Positions 27,653 to 35,925 of a stretch of 64,000 nucleotides of DNA are shown in pieces; within the stretch, counting starts at the first letter, position 1; every line of letters starts with the position of its first letter. The position numbers and the translations under genes were made by a program. The DNA lies in assembly GCF_026672375.1 (NCBI RefSeq), contig NZ_JAPPRA010000001.1:2170001-2234000 (forward strand), written 5' to 3'. The stretch is from Caulobacter sp. SL161. Its GTDB lineage: Bacteria; Pseudomonadota; Alphaproteobacteria; Caulobacterales; Caulobacteraceae. The notes below the pieces were generated by a model. That model saw nothing but the letters and a program-made list of their open reading frames with translations, searched no databases and was not told where the DNA came from.

Positions 27653-29212
27653 TCACACCCCCTCCAACGCCTTGTCGAAACCAAACTGGTTGATCTGGGT
27701 GATCAGGTCACGGTGGCTGGGCAGGTCCTGGGTGGCGCGGTCGGCGAAGCTGCGGATCTTGGCGAACAGCTTGGCTGCGCCGGCCACGTCCGGAAACTCG
27801 CCCGCGCCGTCGGCCAGGTCGGTCTCGAAGCCCATGCCGTACAGAATGTACTGGTAGTTGAAGAAGGCGAAGGTCTCGAGGTCCAGGATGAAGTCGAACC
27901 GCGCCGGCGGGCGGTGACGCCATTGTTCGAGAAGCTCGATCAGCCGCTCCGGGATCGAGGCCGGGTCGACATTGTCGCGCCAGAACGGCTCAGTGCGGCG
28001 GCTCAGCGCATAGTGCAGCTTCAGGAAGACGATGATGTTGTCGAAGCGCGCGGCCATCAGCTCGTTGAAGCGACGGGCGGGGGCGCTGACCGGCCCTGAG
28101 TGGGGGAAGAGCTCGGCGATCATCGCCACGGCCGCTTCGATCAGGACGACTCCGGTCGACTCCAGCGGCTCCAGGAAGCCGGCCGCCAGGCCCACCGCGA
28201 CGCAGTTCTTGATCCACTGCTGCTCGCGATAGCCGGCGTCGAAGGCGATCTTGCGGGTCTCGATCTCGCCGGCCGCCTTGCCGAGATAGTCGCGCAGCAC
28301 CGCTTCGGCGCGGTCATCGTCCATATAGTCGCTGGCGTAGACGCAGCCGACGCCGCGACCGCCGGCCAGGGCGATGTCCCAGATCCAGCCGGCCTCGTGG
28401 GCGGTGGCGACGGTGTAGCTCTGGATCGGCGCGTCGGGGCGCTCGTAGGGCGCGCGGCAGGCCACGGCGCGGTCGGCGAACAGGACGGGCTTGGCCGACT
28501 TGAACGGCGAGCCCAGCGCCTTGCCGATCAGCTCGGCGCGGAAGCCGCTGCAGTCGATGAAGAGGTCGGCGCTCAAGGCGCCGTGATCTGGCGAGGCGAC
28601 ATGGGCGATCGCGCCGGTCTCGTCCAGCGCCACCTCCGACACCGCGCCTTGCAGGTGTCGAACCCCCAGCGCGCGGGCGCGGTCGGCCAGCACCTGGGCC
28701 AGCTTGGCGGCGTCGAAGTGGTAGGCATAGTTCAAGGGGCCCGCAAAGTCGCTTTCGTGCGGACGCTTGGGCGCGCGGGCCGCGTCGGCCACCCGCGCCT
28801 GGATGGTCACGGCCTCGGCGAACGGCGCTCGTGTCCGCTCATTCTGCAGCAGCCAATAGGGCGCAAGGCTGGTCCCCTCGGTGGCGAAGGGGGCCTCGAA
28901 CGGGTGGAAATAGCTGTGGCGACGTCCGTCGCGCGGCGCCTCGGCCCAGTCGACAAAGCGGATGCCCTGCTTGAAGGTCGCCGAGGTCGCCCGAATGAAG
29001 TGCGCCTCGTCGATGCCCAGGAAACGCAGGGTGTTGCGGATGGTCGGGAAGGTGGCCTCGCCAACCCCGACGATGCCGATGTCAGGCGACTCCAGCAGGG
29101 TGATCTCAAGATGGCTCTGTTCAGCCACCCGCAGCGCCTTGGCCAGATAGGCGGCCGTCAGCCACCCGGCCGTCCCGCCGCCCACGATCAGAATGCTACG
29201 CCTGCGCTGCAT
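27653..29212 (-). CDS. Tryptophan 7-halogenase-like flavoprotein
   Basis: This 519-residue FAD-dependent protein begins SILIVGGGTAGWLTAAYLAK, the dinucleotide-binding motif of flavin-dependent halogenases. It keeps the Lys (residue 81, in ATFKQGIRF) that binds hypohalous acid in PrnA-like enzymes. The WxWxIP motif reads WIWDIAL, so the terminal IP is not conserved. EPLESTGVVLIEAAV is also family-typical. Such genes in Caulobacter often accompany SusC-like TonB receptors and act on unknown substrates; here no receptor or reductase is adjacent, so it is an orphan and halogenation is unproven. Confidence 0.88.
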   Translation of the reverse strand: MQRRRSILIVGGGTAGWLTAAYLAKALRVAEQSHLEITLLESPDIGIVGVGEATFPTIRNTLRFLGIDEAHFIRATSATFKQGIRFVDWAEAPRDGRRHSYFHPFEAPFATEGTSLAPYWLLQNERTRAPFAEAVTIQARVADAARAPKRPHESDFAGPLNYAYHFDAAKLAQVLADRARALGVRHLQGAVSEVALDETGAIAHVASPDHGALSADLFIDCSGFRAELIGKALGSPFKSAKPVLFADRAVACRAPYERPDAPIQSYTVATAHEAGWIWDIALAGGRGVGCVYASDYMDDDRAEAVLRDYLGKAAGEIETRKIAFDAGYREQQWIKNCVAVGLAAGFLEPLESTGVVLIEAAVAMIAELFPHSGPVSAPARRFNELMAARFDNIIVFLKLHYALSRRTEPFWRDNVDPASIPERLIELLEQWRHRPPARFDFILDLETFAFFNYQYILYGMGFETDLADGAGEFPDVAGAAKLFAKIRSFADRATQDLPSHRDLITQINQFGFDKALEGV

Positions 29213-29351
29213 GGCCTCAGTGATAGCAGAGTTCGGGGCGGGGGAGGGAAGTCCTGGAGGACGTAGGGCCCGCTACGGAAACGACGAGGTCCGATACTGG
29301 TGAAGCGATCGCTGACTTGGCGTTGAGCGCCGTCGGCGTCGTGAATGCCGT

Positions 29352-29441
29352 CCTCGCCCTTCGACAAGCTCAGGGTGAGGACGACTGTTGGCGCTCGGGT
29401 CGCACAAAATCCTCATCCTGAGCTTGTCGAAGGACGAGGAT
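29352..29441. repeat. REP-type inverted repeat pair
   Basis: CCTTCGACAAGCTCAGGGTGAGGA (29358) and TCCTCATCCTGAGCTTGTCGAAGGA (29410) are near-perfect inverted copies around a 30-base spacer. This REP-like sequence is widespread in proteobacterial genomes. It lies in the roughly 290-bp gap between the halogenase-like gene and arsC, in which I see no gene. Confidence 0.85.
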
Positions 29442-29502
29442 TTCCGTCCGGGCTCGCTTTCACCTGCAGCGAGTTGAGTAAGCCCCAGCAGGCCCATTCG
29501 CC

Positions 29503-29916
29503 TTAGGGGATCACGACCTCGCCGTCTTCCTTGGTGAACTGGTCGGGCTTGCGGTCCAAGAGGTCGAGCACCAGCTCGGACGGACGGCACAGCTTCACGC
29601 CCTTGGGCGTGACGACGATGGGGCGGTTCACCAGGATCGGGTGCTCGACCATGGCGTCCAGCAGGCGGTCGTCCGACACGTCGTCGGCCAGCAGGCCCAG
29701 GGTCTCGGCGGGCGTGCCCTTTTCCCGCATCAGGGCGCGCAGCGACCCGTCGGACTTGGCGGCCAGGTCTTGCAGCTGCTCACGGGTCCAGCCGGTCTTC
29801 AGGTACTCGACGACCTGCGGCGCGTAGCCGGCGGCCTCGACCATGGCCACGGTGTTGCGCGAGGTGCCGCAGGCCGGGTTGTGGAAGATGGTGATCGGGA
29901 ACGCGGTGTCGGTCAT
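29503..29916 (-). CDS. arsC: Arsenate reductase, glutaredoxin-coupled (ArsC)
   Basis: This 137-residue cytoplasmic enzyme reduces arsenate to arsenite. The active-site Cys16 lies in FHNPACGTSRNT, and the arginine triad region NRPIVVTPKGVKLCRP is intact. It is the last gene of arsR-aqpS-arsC; its ATG overlaps the aqpS stop by four bases (ATGA). With AqpS, arsenite produced here could leave through the aquaglyceroporin channel, so no ArsB pump is needed. Confidence 0.97.
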   Translation of the reverse strand: MTDTAFPITIFHNPACGTSRNTVAMVEAAGYAPQVVEYLKTGWTREQLQDLAAKSDGSLRALMREKGTPAETLGLLADDVSDDRLLDAMVEHPILVNRPIVVTPKGVKLCRPSELVLDLLDRKPDQFTKEDGEVVIP

Positions 29917-30587
29917 CGTGATGTGTCCGTCTTGAGAAGCCAGCCAAACAGCGCCGCCGCGAGCAGGGCGCCGACGAACTGGGCGAGGATGAAGGCGGGC
30001 GCGCTGGTCGGCGCGATCCCGGCGAAGGTGTCCGACAGGCTGCGCGCCACCGTGACCGCCGGATTGGCGAACGAGGTCGAGGCGGTGAACCAGTAGGCTG
30101 CCGTGATGTAGAGCCCCACGGCCATGGCCGTGCTGTCGGGGCGAAAGCGGCCGACGCCCAGGATCGTCGCCAGCAGGCCAAAGGTCGCCACCATCTCGGC
30201 GAAGGCCTGGTCGCTCCCGGACCGCAGCTTGGTCGAGACCTGCAGGATCGGCTCGCCGAACATGGCGTGGGCCGTCCAGACGCCGGCGATCCCGCCCAGG
30301 ACCTGGGCCAGCGGATAGGCCAGGGCCAGGGTAAGGGGCAGCTCCCGGCGGAGCGCCGCCACCAGGGTGACGGCCGGATTGAAGTGCGCGCCGGAGATCG
30401 GACCGAACACCCAGATCAACACGACCAGGGCCGCGCCGGTGGCCAGGGTGTTGCCCAGCAGGGCGATGGCGACGTTTCCGCCCGACAGGCGTTCGCCCAT
30501 GATCCCCGAGCCGACCACGACGGCCAGCAGGAGGGCCGTGCCCAGGGCTTCGGCGACGAGACGGCGGGGCGTATCGAACGGGCTCAC
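29913..30587 (-). CDS. aqpS: Aquaglyceroporin AqpS (MIP family)
   Basis: This 224-residue channel has six hydrophobic helices and both aquaporin half-helices: [10 protein letters not shown] and [11 protein letters not shown]. The GTG at 30587 is preferred because it overlaps the arsR stop as GTGA and removes a charged non-family extension. Sitting between arsR and arsC, it matches the AqpS arrangement described in Sinorhizobium, where the channel lets arsenite made by ArsC flow out. Confidence 0.93.
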   Translation of the reverse strand: MSPFDTPRRLVAEALGTALLLAVVVGSGIMGERLSGGNVAIALLGNTLATGAALVVLIWVFGPISGAHFNPAVTLVAALRRELPLTLALAYPLAQVLGGIAGVWTAHAMFGEPILQVSTKLRSGSDQAFAEMVATFGLLATILGVGRFRPDSTAMAVGLYITAAYWFTASTSFANPAVTVARSLSDTFAGIAPTSAPAFILAQFVGALLAAALFGWLLKTDTSR

Positions 30588-30937
30588 GCCTTGGCCGCCC
30601 CGCAGGCCATGCCGCCGCTGACGATCGCGCTGAGCGGCGCGCAGATCTGCGGCGCGCCGGCGCAGCAATCCTCCATCAGAAAGCCCAGCAGGCCGCTCAT
30701 GGCGTCATAGTCGGCCGTGTAGATGATCGAGCGGCCGTCCCGGCGCGAGGCGATCAGTCCGGCGTGGGACAGCACATTGAGATTGGCCGACAGGCTGTTG
30801 GGCAGCACGTTCAGCGCGCGCGCGATCTCGCCGGCGGCGACGCCGGCGGGGCCGGCCTGCACCAGGAGGCGGAAGATGGCCAGGCGCCCTTCATGGCCCA
30901 GGGCCGACAGCATGTTGACAGCGGCTTTCGATTCCAT
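30584..30937 (-). CDS. arsR: ArsR-family metalloregulator
   Basis: This 117-residue winged-helix repressor has [54 protein letters not shown] and a C-terminal tail with a vicinal Cys pair (EDCCAGAP), plus Cys in GGMACG. Those cysteines are plausible arsenite ligands. Its start codon lies inside a palindrome shared with the divergent arsH. It heads arsR-aqpS-arsC with a four-base overlap to aqpS. Confidence 0.95.
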   Translation of the reverse strand: MESKAAVNMLSALGHEGRLAIFRLLVQAGPAGVAAGEIARALNVLPNSLSANLNVLSHAGLIASRRDGRSIIYTADYDAMSGLLGFLMEDCCAGAPQICAPLSAIVSGGMACGAAKA

Positions 30938-30963
30938 ATTTCCAATATGCTCGAATTATTCGA
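30935..30963. promoter_or_regulatory. Candidate ArsR operators between arsR and arsH
   Basis: Two perfect palindromes adjoin: CATATT-TCC-AATATG (30935-30949) and TCGAA-TTA-TTCGA (30951-30963). The first includes the arsR start codon on its left arm. One bound repressor could block both divergent genes. Confidence 0.6.
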
Positions 30964-30970
30964 CAGTTCA

Positions 30971-31726
30971 ATGACCATGCTGGAGGCGCCGTTGTCCGAG
31001 TTCCCCGCCCTCGATCCGAAGTTCCTGGCCAAGATCGACGAGGCGCGCCTGGAGGTCGACGCCCGCGCCGTCCACCCGCCGCGCATCCTGCTGCTGTATG
31101 GGTCGCTGCGCGAGCGCTCGTTCAGCCGCCTGCTGGTGGAAGAGGCCGCGCGCATTCTTCAGGCCTTGGGCTGCGAGACCCGGATCTTTGATCCGCGCGA
31201 TCTGCCGCTGCCCGACGCCACCGGCCCGGACCATCCCAAGGTGCAGGAGCTGCGCGCGCTGTGCCAATGGTCCGAGGGCCAGGTCTGGTGCAGCCCGGAG
31301 CGACATGGCGCGATCACCGGGATCATCAAGGCCCAGATCGACTGGATTCCGCTGGAAATCGGCAGCGTGCGGCCCACCCAGGGCAAGACCTTGGCGGTGA
31401 TGCAGGTCAGCGGCGGGTCTCAGTCGTTCAACGCGGTCAATACCCTGCGCCTCTTGGGCCGCTGGATGCGGATGATCACCATTCCCAACCAGTCGTCGGT
31501 GGCGATGGCCTTCCGCGAGTTCGATGACAACGACCGCATGCTGCCGTCCAGCTACTATGACCGCGTGGTCGACGTGATGGAGGAGCTGGTGAAGTTCACC
31601 CTGCTGACGCGCGACCGTTCGGACTATCTGGTCGATCGCTACAGCGAGCGGAAGGCACACGGGCGCATCCCCGAGCATGTCGCGCTGGCGGCCGAGGCCA
31701 TGAAACACGAGACCGCGCCCCGGTGA
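30971..31726 (+). CDS. arsH: ArsH, NADPH-dependent flavin reductase / organoarsenical oxidase
   Basis: This roughly 251-residue flavodoxin-like protein carries [22 protein letters not shown] near the N-terminus (FMN phosphate loop) and [24 protein letters not shown], then [22 protein letters not shown], all ArsH signatures. ArsH oxidises trivalent methylarsenicals and may handle quinones. The start is uncertain: ATGs at 30947, 30971 and 30977 are in frame and none has a clear ribosome site; 30947 overlaps the operator, so I chose 30971. It is divergent from arsR. Confidence 0.93.
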   Translation: MTMLEAPLSEFPALDPKFLAKIDEARLEVDARAVHPPRILLLYGSLRERSFSRLLVEEAARILQALGCETRIFDPRDLPLPDATGPDHPKVQELRALCQWSEGQVWCSPERHGAITGIIKAQIDWIPLEIGSVRPTQGKTLAVMQVSGGSQSFNAVNTLRLLGRWMRMITIPNQSSVAMAFREFDDNDRMLPSSYYDRVVDVMEELVKFTLLTRDRSDYLVDRYSERKAHGRIPEHVALAAEAMKHETAPR

Positions 31727-31752
31727 CGAGCGCTGATCGCGGTGAGAAAGGG

Positions 31753-31772
31753 CCTGGGCGTCGCCGCCCAGG
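31753..31772. terminator. Hairpin between convergent arsH and sugar dehydrogenase genes
   Basis: CCTGGGCG and CGCCCAGG form an eight-base-pair stem with a TCGC loop, flanked by GGG and CCC. It lies in the 60-base gap between two convergent stops. No T-run is present, so it is at best a bidirectional 3'-end structure. Confidence 0.45.
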
Positions 31773-31786
31773 TCCCGTCCGAGGGA

Positions 31787-33013
31787 TCAGCCCTTCGGCG
31801 TGATCTTGATCAGCTTGCCGTCGCCCTCGTCGGTCAGGACATAGATCGCGCCGTCGGGCCCGACCGCGACGTCGCGGACGCGACCGCCGACATCGGTGAA
31901 CAGGCGCTCCTCGCCGACCACCTTGTCGTCCTTCAGAACCAGGCGCGCGACATGCTGCTCGCGCATCGAGCCGATCAGCAGGCTGCCCTTCAGGGCCGGG
32001 AACAGGGCGCCGTCATAGAGCGCCATGCCGGACGGGGCGATGACGGGATCCCAATAGTAGACAGGCTGTTCCAGCCCCTCCTTTTGAGTGGCGCCGTCGC
32101 TGATCGCCTTGCCTGAATACTCCTCGCCATAGGTGATCAGCGGCCAGCCATAGTTCTTGCCGGGCTCGGGGCGGTTCAGCTCGTCGCCGCCGCGCGCGCC
32201 ATGCTCGACCGTCCACAGACGGCCCTGGGCGTCCAGTGTGGCAGACTGGATGTTGCGGTGGCCCAGCGACCAGATGTCGGGCTTGGCGCCGGCGGTGTTC
32301 ACGAACGGGTTGTCGCTGGGGATCGAGCCGTCGGCGTTGATCCGAACCACCTTGCCCAGCGTGCCGTCCAGGTTCTGGGATTGGACCCGGCCCGCAGGGT
32401 AGGCGCGTTCGCCCGTGGTGATGAAGAGTTTGCCGGCGCGGTCGAAGACCACGCGACCGCCAAAGTGCAGGGGGCTGGCCATCTTGGGCGTCTGGCGCCA
32501 GATGACCTGAACGTTCTCGACCTTGGGCGCGGCGCCCAGGGTCAGCTTGCCGCGCGCGACGGCCGTGCCGTTCACGCTGTCGACCTCTTCGGCGTAGGCC
32601 CAGTAGACGAGGCCGTTCTTGGCGTAGTCGGGATCGAGCGTGACGCCCAGCAAGCCGCCTTGGCCCTCGGCGTAGATGGCCGGCAGGCCGGTGACGGCCG
32701 GCGAGAGCTTGCCGTCCTTCCCATAGACCCGCAGACGCCCCGCGCGCTCGGTGACCAGGATCTCGCCGGAGGGCAGGAAGGCCATGCCCCAGGGATGTTC
32801 AAGGCCGCTGGCCAGGGTCTGGTATTGGCCGCTGACGCCTGAGACCAGGCCCGGCGCGCGGGTCTGGCCGGCGAAGGCGGGCTTCTGATCGGGCGAGTTT
32901 GGCGCGCGACTCTCGACGGGCGCGCCGGCCTGGCCGGGCTGAGCGGGGGCGGGACCACAGGCGGCCAAGGCGGCGGCGAGGGCGGCGGAGGCGGTGAGCA
33001 AGGTGGAGCGCAT
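31787..33013 (-). CDS. PQQ-dependent sugar dehydrogenase-like lipoprotein (soluble glucose/sorbosone dehydrogenase fold)
   Basis: This 408-residue beta-propeller belongs to the GDH-B/YliI family. It has a lipoprotein signal with lipobox LAAC (Cys19). Propeller blocks include [92 protein letters not shown] and [15 protein letters not shown]. It probably oxidises aldoses at the periplasmic face. The family contains members that do not use PQQ, so the cofactor is inferred. No PQQ biosynthesis genes are in the window. Confidence 0.9.
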   Translation of the reverse strand: MRSTLLTASAALAAALAACGPAPAQPGQAGAPVESRAPNSPDQKPAFAGQTRAPGLVSGVSGQYQTLASGLEHPWGMAFLPSGEILVTERAGRLRVYGKDGKLSPAVTGLPAIYAEGQGGLLGVTLDPDYAKNGLVYWAYAEEVDSVNGTAVARGKLTLGAAPKVENVQVIWRQTPKMASPLHFGGRVVFDRAGKLFITTGERAYPAGRVQSQNLDGTLGKVVRINADGSIPSDNPFVNTAGAKPDIWSLGHRNIQSATLDAQGRLWTVEHGARGGDELNRPEPGKNYGWPLITYGEEYSGKAISDGATQKEGLEQPVYYWDPVIAPSGMALYDGALFPALKGSLLIGSMREQHVARLVLKDDKVVGEERLFTDVGGRVRDVAVGPDGAIYVLTDEGDGKLIKITPKG

Positions 33014-33075
33014 AGTTCAATACTTAAGGCGCTTTTCGCGACGCGCCAGCCGTATCTCCGTCAACCCTGCTCAAT

Positions 33076-33107
33076 ACGAAAAGGGCCGGGGATCGCTCCC
33101 CGGCCCT
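33076..33107 (-). terminator. Intrinsic terminator of the exuT-like operon
   Basis: AGGGCCGGGGA and TCCCCGGCCCT form an 11-bp stem with a four-base loop. Read on the minus strand it ends in TTTTCGTATT. It lies 26 bases beyond the stop of the transporter gene. Confidence 0.85.
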
Positions 33108-33133
33108 GACCGTCTTCGCATGAAGGGCGGCGA

Positions 33134-34408
33134 CTAGATCTTCACCGGCTCCATCTTGGGCGTCAGCAGGTGGACGACCAGAAGGGCGAGCAGATAGGCG
33201 CTGCCGGCCACGATGAAGATCGGCGTGTAGGTGCCGATGCTTTCCAGCACGCCGCCGATGTACTTCGAGAACACCATGCCGCCGACGGCGCCCAGCATGC
33301 CGCCGATACCGACGACCGAGCCGACGGCGCCGCGCGGGAACACGTCCGAGGGCAGGGTGTAGAGGTTGGCCGAGAAGCCCTGGTGAGCGGCGGTGGCGAC
33401 ACCGATGATCAGCACGGCGACCCAGAGCGAGTCCGCGAACGAGGCAAACATGACCGGCACGGCCAGCAGGGCGCAGATCAGCATGGTGATCTTGCGGGCC
33501 TTGTTGATGCTCCACCCCATCTTCATGAAGTTCGAGGACAGCCAGCCACCGCCGACGCTGCCGACGTCCGACAGCAGGTAGATGGCGACGATCGGCGGGC
33601 CGAAGGTCTTGAGGTCTAGGCCGTAGCGCTTGCCCAGGAAGTCCGGCAGCCAGAACAGGAACATCCACCAGATCGGGTCGATCAGGAACTTGCCGATGGC
33701 GTAGGCCCAGGTCTCGCGCTTGGTCAGAAGCTTGGTCCAGGCGATCTTCTCGACCGGGTCGGCCGGATCCTGCTCGATGTGCGCCAGCTCGGCGGCCGAC
33801 AGGTTCTTGGTTTCACGCGGCGTGCGATAGACCAGCAGCCAGATCGGCAGCCAGATCAGGCCCGCGACGCCCGTGACGATGAACGCCATCTGCCAGCCCC
33901 AGGCCAGCACGATGGCGGGCACCACCAGCGGGGTGACGATCGCGCCGATGTTGGTGCCGGCGTTGAAGATGCCGGTGGCGAAGGCGCGTTCCTTCTTGGG
34001 GAACCACTCGGTCACGGCCTTGATGCCGCCCGGGAAGCCGCCGGCCTCGCCGACGCCCAGCGCCATGCGGGCGAAGATGAAGCCGGTCAGACCGCGCGCG
34101 CCGGCGTGGGCGATGTGGGCGACTTGCCAGATCAGGAAGGCGATGCCGAAGCCCCAGCGGGCCCCGATCTTGTCCATGATCTTACCCCAGACGAGGTAGG
34201 CCACGGCGTAGGAGAGCTGGAAGTAGAAGACGAGGTTGGCGTAGTCGCTCTCGCTCCAGCCGAACTCCTTGGACAGGTCGGTCTTCAGGAAGCCGATCGT
34301 CTGGCGATCAACGTAGTTGATGACCATCGCCAAAAACAGCAGCGTGACGATAATCCAGCGATACCGTCCGATCTTTTCGGAGGGTTCGGGTGCTTTTGGC
34401 ACGTCCAT
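33134..34408 (-). CDS. exuT: MFS hexuronate transporter (ExuT type)
   Basis: This 424-residue permease has 12 predicted membrane helices and anion:cation symporter (ACS) signatures: INYVDRQTIGFLKTDLSKEFGW, YFQLSYAVAYLVWGKIMDKIGARWGF, FARMALGVGEAGGFPGGIKAVTEWFPKKERAFATGIFNAG. It is close to ExuT/GudP-type uptake systems for hexuronates and hexarates. It is downstream of an MhpD-like gene, both under a copy of the uronate operator, which supports uptake of glucuronate or galacturonate. Terminator follows. Confidence 0.92.
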   Translation of the reverse strand: MDVPKAPEPSEKIGRYRWIIVTLLFLAMVINYVDRQTIGFLKTDLSKEFGWSESDYANLVFYFQLSYAVAYLVWGKIMDKIGARWGFGIAFLIWQVAHIAHAGARGLTGFIFARMALGVGEAGGFPGGIKAVTEWFPKKERAFATGIFNAGTNIGAIVTPLVVPAIVLAWGWQMAFIVTGVAGLIWLPIWLLVYRTPRETKNLSAAELAHIEQDPADPVEKIAWTKLLTKRETWAYAIGKFLIDPIWWMFLFWLPDFLGKRYGLDLKTFGPPIVAIYLLSDVGSVGGGWLSSNFMKMGWSINKARKITMLICALLAVPVMFASFADSLWVAVLIIGVATAAHQGFSANLYTLPSDVFPRGAVGSVVGIGGMLGAVGGMVFSKYIGGVLESIGTYTPIFIVAGSAYLLALLVVHLLTPKMEPVKI

Positions 34409-34456
34409 CGACTTGGCTTCCTTCCCCAGAGGTGACTTGTCGTTCTGTTGTTAGCG

Positions 34457-35275
34457 TCAGGCCGGGACGGCCACGCAGTCCACGGTTCCGAACGGGCCGA
34501 AACTGACGTGGGCCACGTCGCCGGCGACCACGTCATGAATGCCGGTGGTGGCGCCGGTGGTGACGATCTGGCCCTTCTTCAGCGGCTTGCCGCGCGCGGC
34601 GACAGCGCCGAGCAGAAAGGCGAGGGCGGCGATCGGCGATCCCGGAATGGCCGCAGCCGTCGCCGTACCCACCGACTTGCCGTTGATGAAGGTCTCGACC
34701 GGCATATCCTCCCAGGCGAGGTCGCGCCAGTTGGAAATGGCCTGACCAATGATCTGACCATCGTTATTGCCGAAGTCCGACGCCACGACCGTGGGGCCCA
34801 GGGCGTTGATGGTCTTCAGAGGGCTGCCGGCGATCTCGACGCCCACCAGGAGTTCGCCCACATAGTCGGCGGCTTCCTCGACGGTCCAGTCGGTCTTGTT
34901 CGCGGGGGCGTCCTTGCCTAGGCGGATGATGAACTCGGCCTCGACGGCGCAGAAGCCGCCCTCGATGGCGCGGAAGGTGTTGGGCCCATCGGCCGACGCC
35001 TGCTGCACCTTCGACTTGAAGATGCAGCCCGCCAGGCGCTCGGCGCCCAGGCGTTCACGATGCTGCGGCGGCACTAGGCCGACCTTCCAGCCGACCAGTT
35101 CGTCGGGCCAAAGGTCGATGGCGATGTCTTGCACCGCATAACCGTCCGCCATGCTCGAAGGAATCACGCCGCCTGGATAGCCGGGGACGCTGACCCCCTG
35201 CTGGCGAGCCTGGACGAATTGGGGAGCGATGGCCGTAGGGGTGAAAATCTCACTGTCGGCCTTAGAAACGGTCAC
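34457..35275 (-). CDS. 2-keto-4-pentenoate hydratase / fumarylacetoacetase family protein
   Basis: This 272-residue protein belongs to the MhpD-like branch of the FAH superfamily: VGWKVGL near residue 62, CAVEAEFIIRLGKDAP with the metal-binding Glu pair, GVEIAGS, and the C-terminal GQIVTTGATTGIHDVVAGD. Such enzymes hydrate 2-hydroxy-2,4-dienoates or act on related 2-oxo acids. It lies 48 bases upstream of the ExuT-like gene and shares its operator, so a role in uronate or 2-keto-3-deoxy-sugar-acid metabolism is more likely than aromatic breakdown. The exact reaction is unknown. Confidence 0.85.
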   Translation of the reverse strand: MTVSKADSEIFTPTAIAPQFVQARQQGVSVPGYPGGVIPSSMADGYAVQDIAIDLWPDELVGWKVGLVPPQHRERLGAERLAGCIFKSKVQQASADGPNTFRAIEGGFCAVEAEFIIRLGKDAPANKTDWTVEEAADYVGELLVGVEIAGSPLKTINALGPTVVASDFGNNDGQIIGQAISNWRDLAWEDMPVETFINGKSVGTATAAAIPGSPIAALAFLLGAVAARGKPLKKGQIVTTGATTGIHDVVAGDVAHVSFGPFGTVDCVAVPA

Positions 35276-35337
35276 GCCGCAAGTCCTCCCTCGAATCCGG
35301 CACGTCCCCCGCTTTCGGGGTTTGCGATGTCTCTAGA

Positions 35338-35351
35338 GGAAACCGGTGTCA
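35338..35351. promoter_or_regulatory. Putative LacI-family operator upstream of the hydratase-exuT operon
   Basis: GGAAACCGGTGTCA differs in one base from the operators at 10602 and 18198. It lies 63 bases upstream of the hydratase start, more than 23 kb from the regulator gene, extending the regulon to a distal operon. Confidence 0.72.
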
Positions 35352-35447
35352 TTGACAATCGGGGCTGAAACATCCTCGTGCATGGAAATCCGAGGCCGCT
35401 CAGGGCACGAGCATTGCGTGCGTAGGGGGTGTAACCGTCGTCGCGAC

Positions 35448-35498
35448 TTGACACCCGTAATAGCGCGTATAGCGTCGCGCGTTGAATTACGGATGTAA
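35448..35498 (+). promoter_or_regulatory. Promoter and candidate BlaI-type operator
   Basis: A TTGACA box lies at 35448-35453. Overlapping it, ACACCCGTAAT (35451-35461) is mirrored by ATTACGGATGT (35486-35496), which extends to the palindrome TTACGGATGTAA. Autoregulation by the following repressor is the simplest reading; the -10 position is uncertain. Confidence 0.5.
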
Positions 35499-35503
35499 GC
35501 GTT

Positions 35504-35866
35504 ATGCACATCACCGCCGCCGAAGCTCATGTCATGGAAGCGCTCTGGCGCCGATCGCCACTGTCGGCCGACGAACTGGTGGCCGAGGTCGGTGCGGCGC
35601 AAAGCTGGGGCGAAGCCACCGTCAAGACGCTGATCAATCGTCTGCTGAAGAAGAAAGCCATCAAGTCCGAGCGCGCCGAGGGCAAGCACGGCTATCGGCC
35701 GCTGGTCGACCGCAGCGCCTATGTCCAGGCCGAAAGCCAGGGGCTGCTGGACCGCCTGTTCGACGGCCAACTGGCCCCCCTGATCAGCCACTTCGCCCAG
35801 CACCGCCCTCTGAAAGCCGACGAAGTGGCCAAGCTGAAGAAGCTGATCGACGAGATGGGCGAGTAG
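35504..35866 (+). CDS. BlaI/MecI/CopY-family transcriptional repressor
   Basis: This 120-residue winged-helix protein begins ITAAEAHVMEALWRRSPLSADEL and has SWGEATVKTLINRLLKKKAIKSER, the BlaI/MecI helix-turn-helix region. The C-terminal helical domain (about 75-120) is the dimerisation part. Classical partners are BlaR1/MecR1 sensor proteases; none is adjacent. A beta-lactamase-fold serine hydrolase starts 59 bases downstream on the same strand and is the probable co-regulated gene. Confidence 0.93.
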   Translation: MHITAAEAHVMEALWRRSPLSADELVAEVGAAQSWGEATVKTLINRLLKKKAIKSERAEGKHGYRPLVDRSAYVQAESQGLLDRLFDGQLAPLISHFAQHRPLKADEVAKLKKLIDEMGE

Positions 35867-35925
35867 GGCTGGAGAGGCTTTAGCCTAGATTTTTCGCCCT
35901 TTGGGGTTCTCAAGCGGATGGATCG

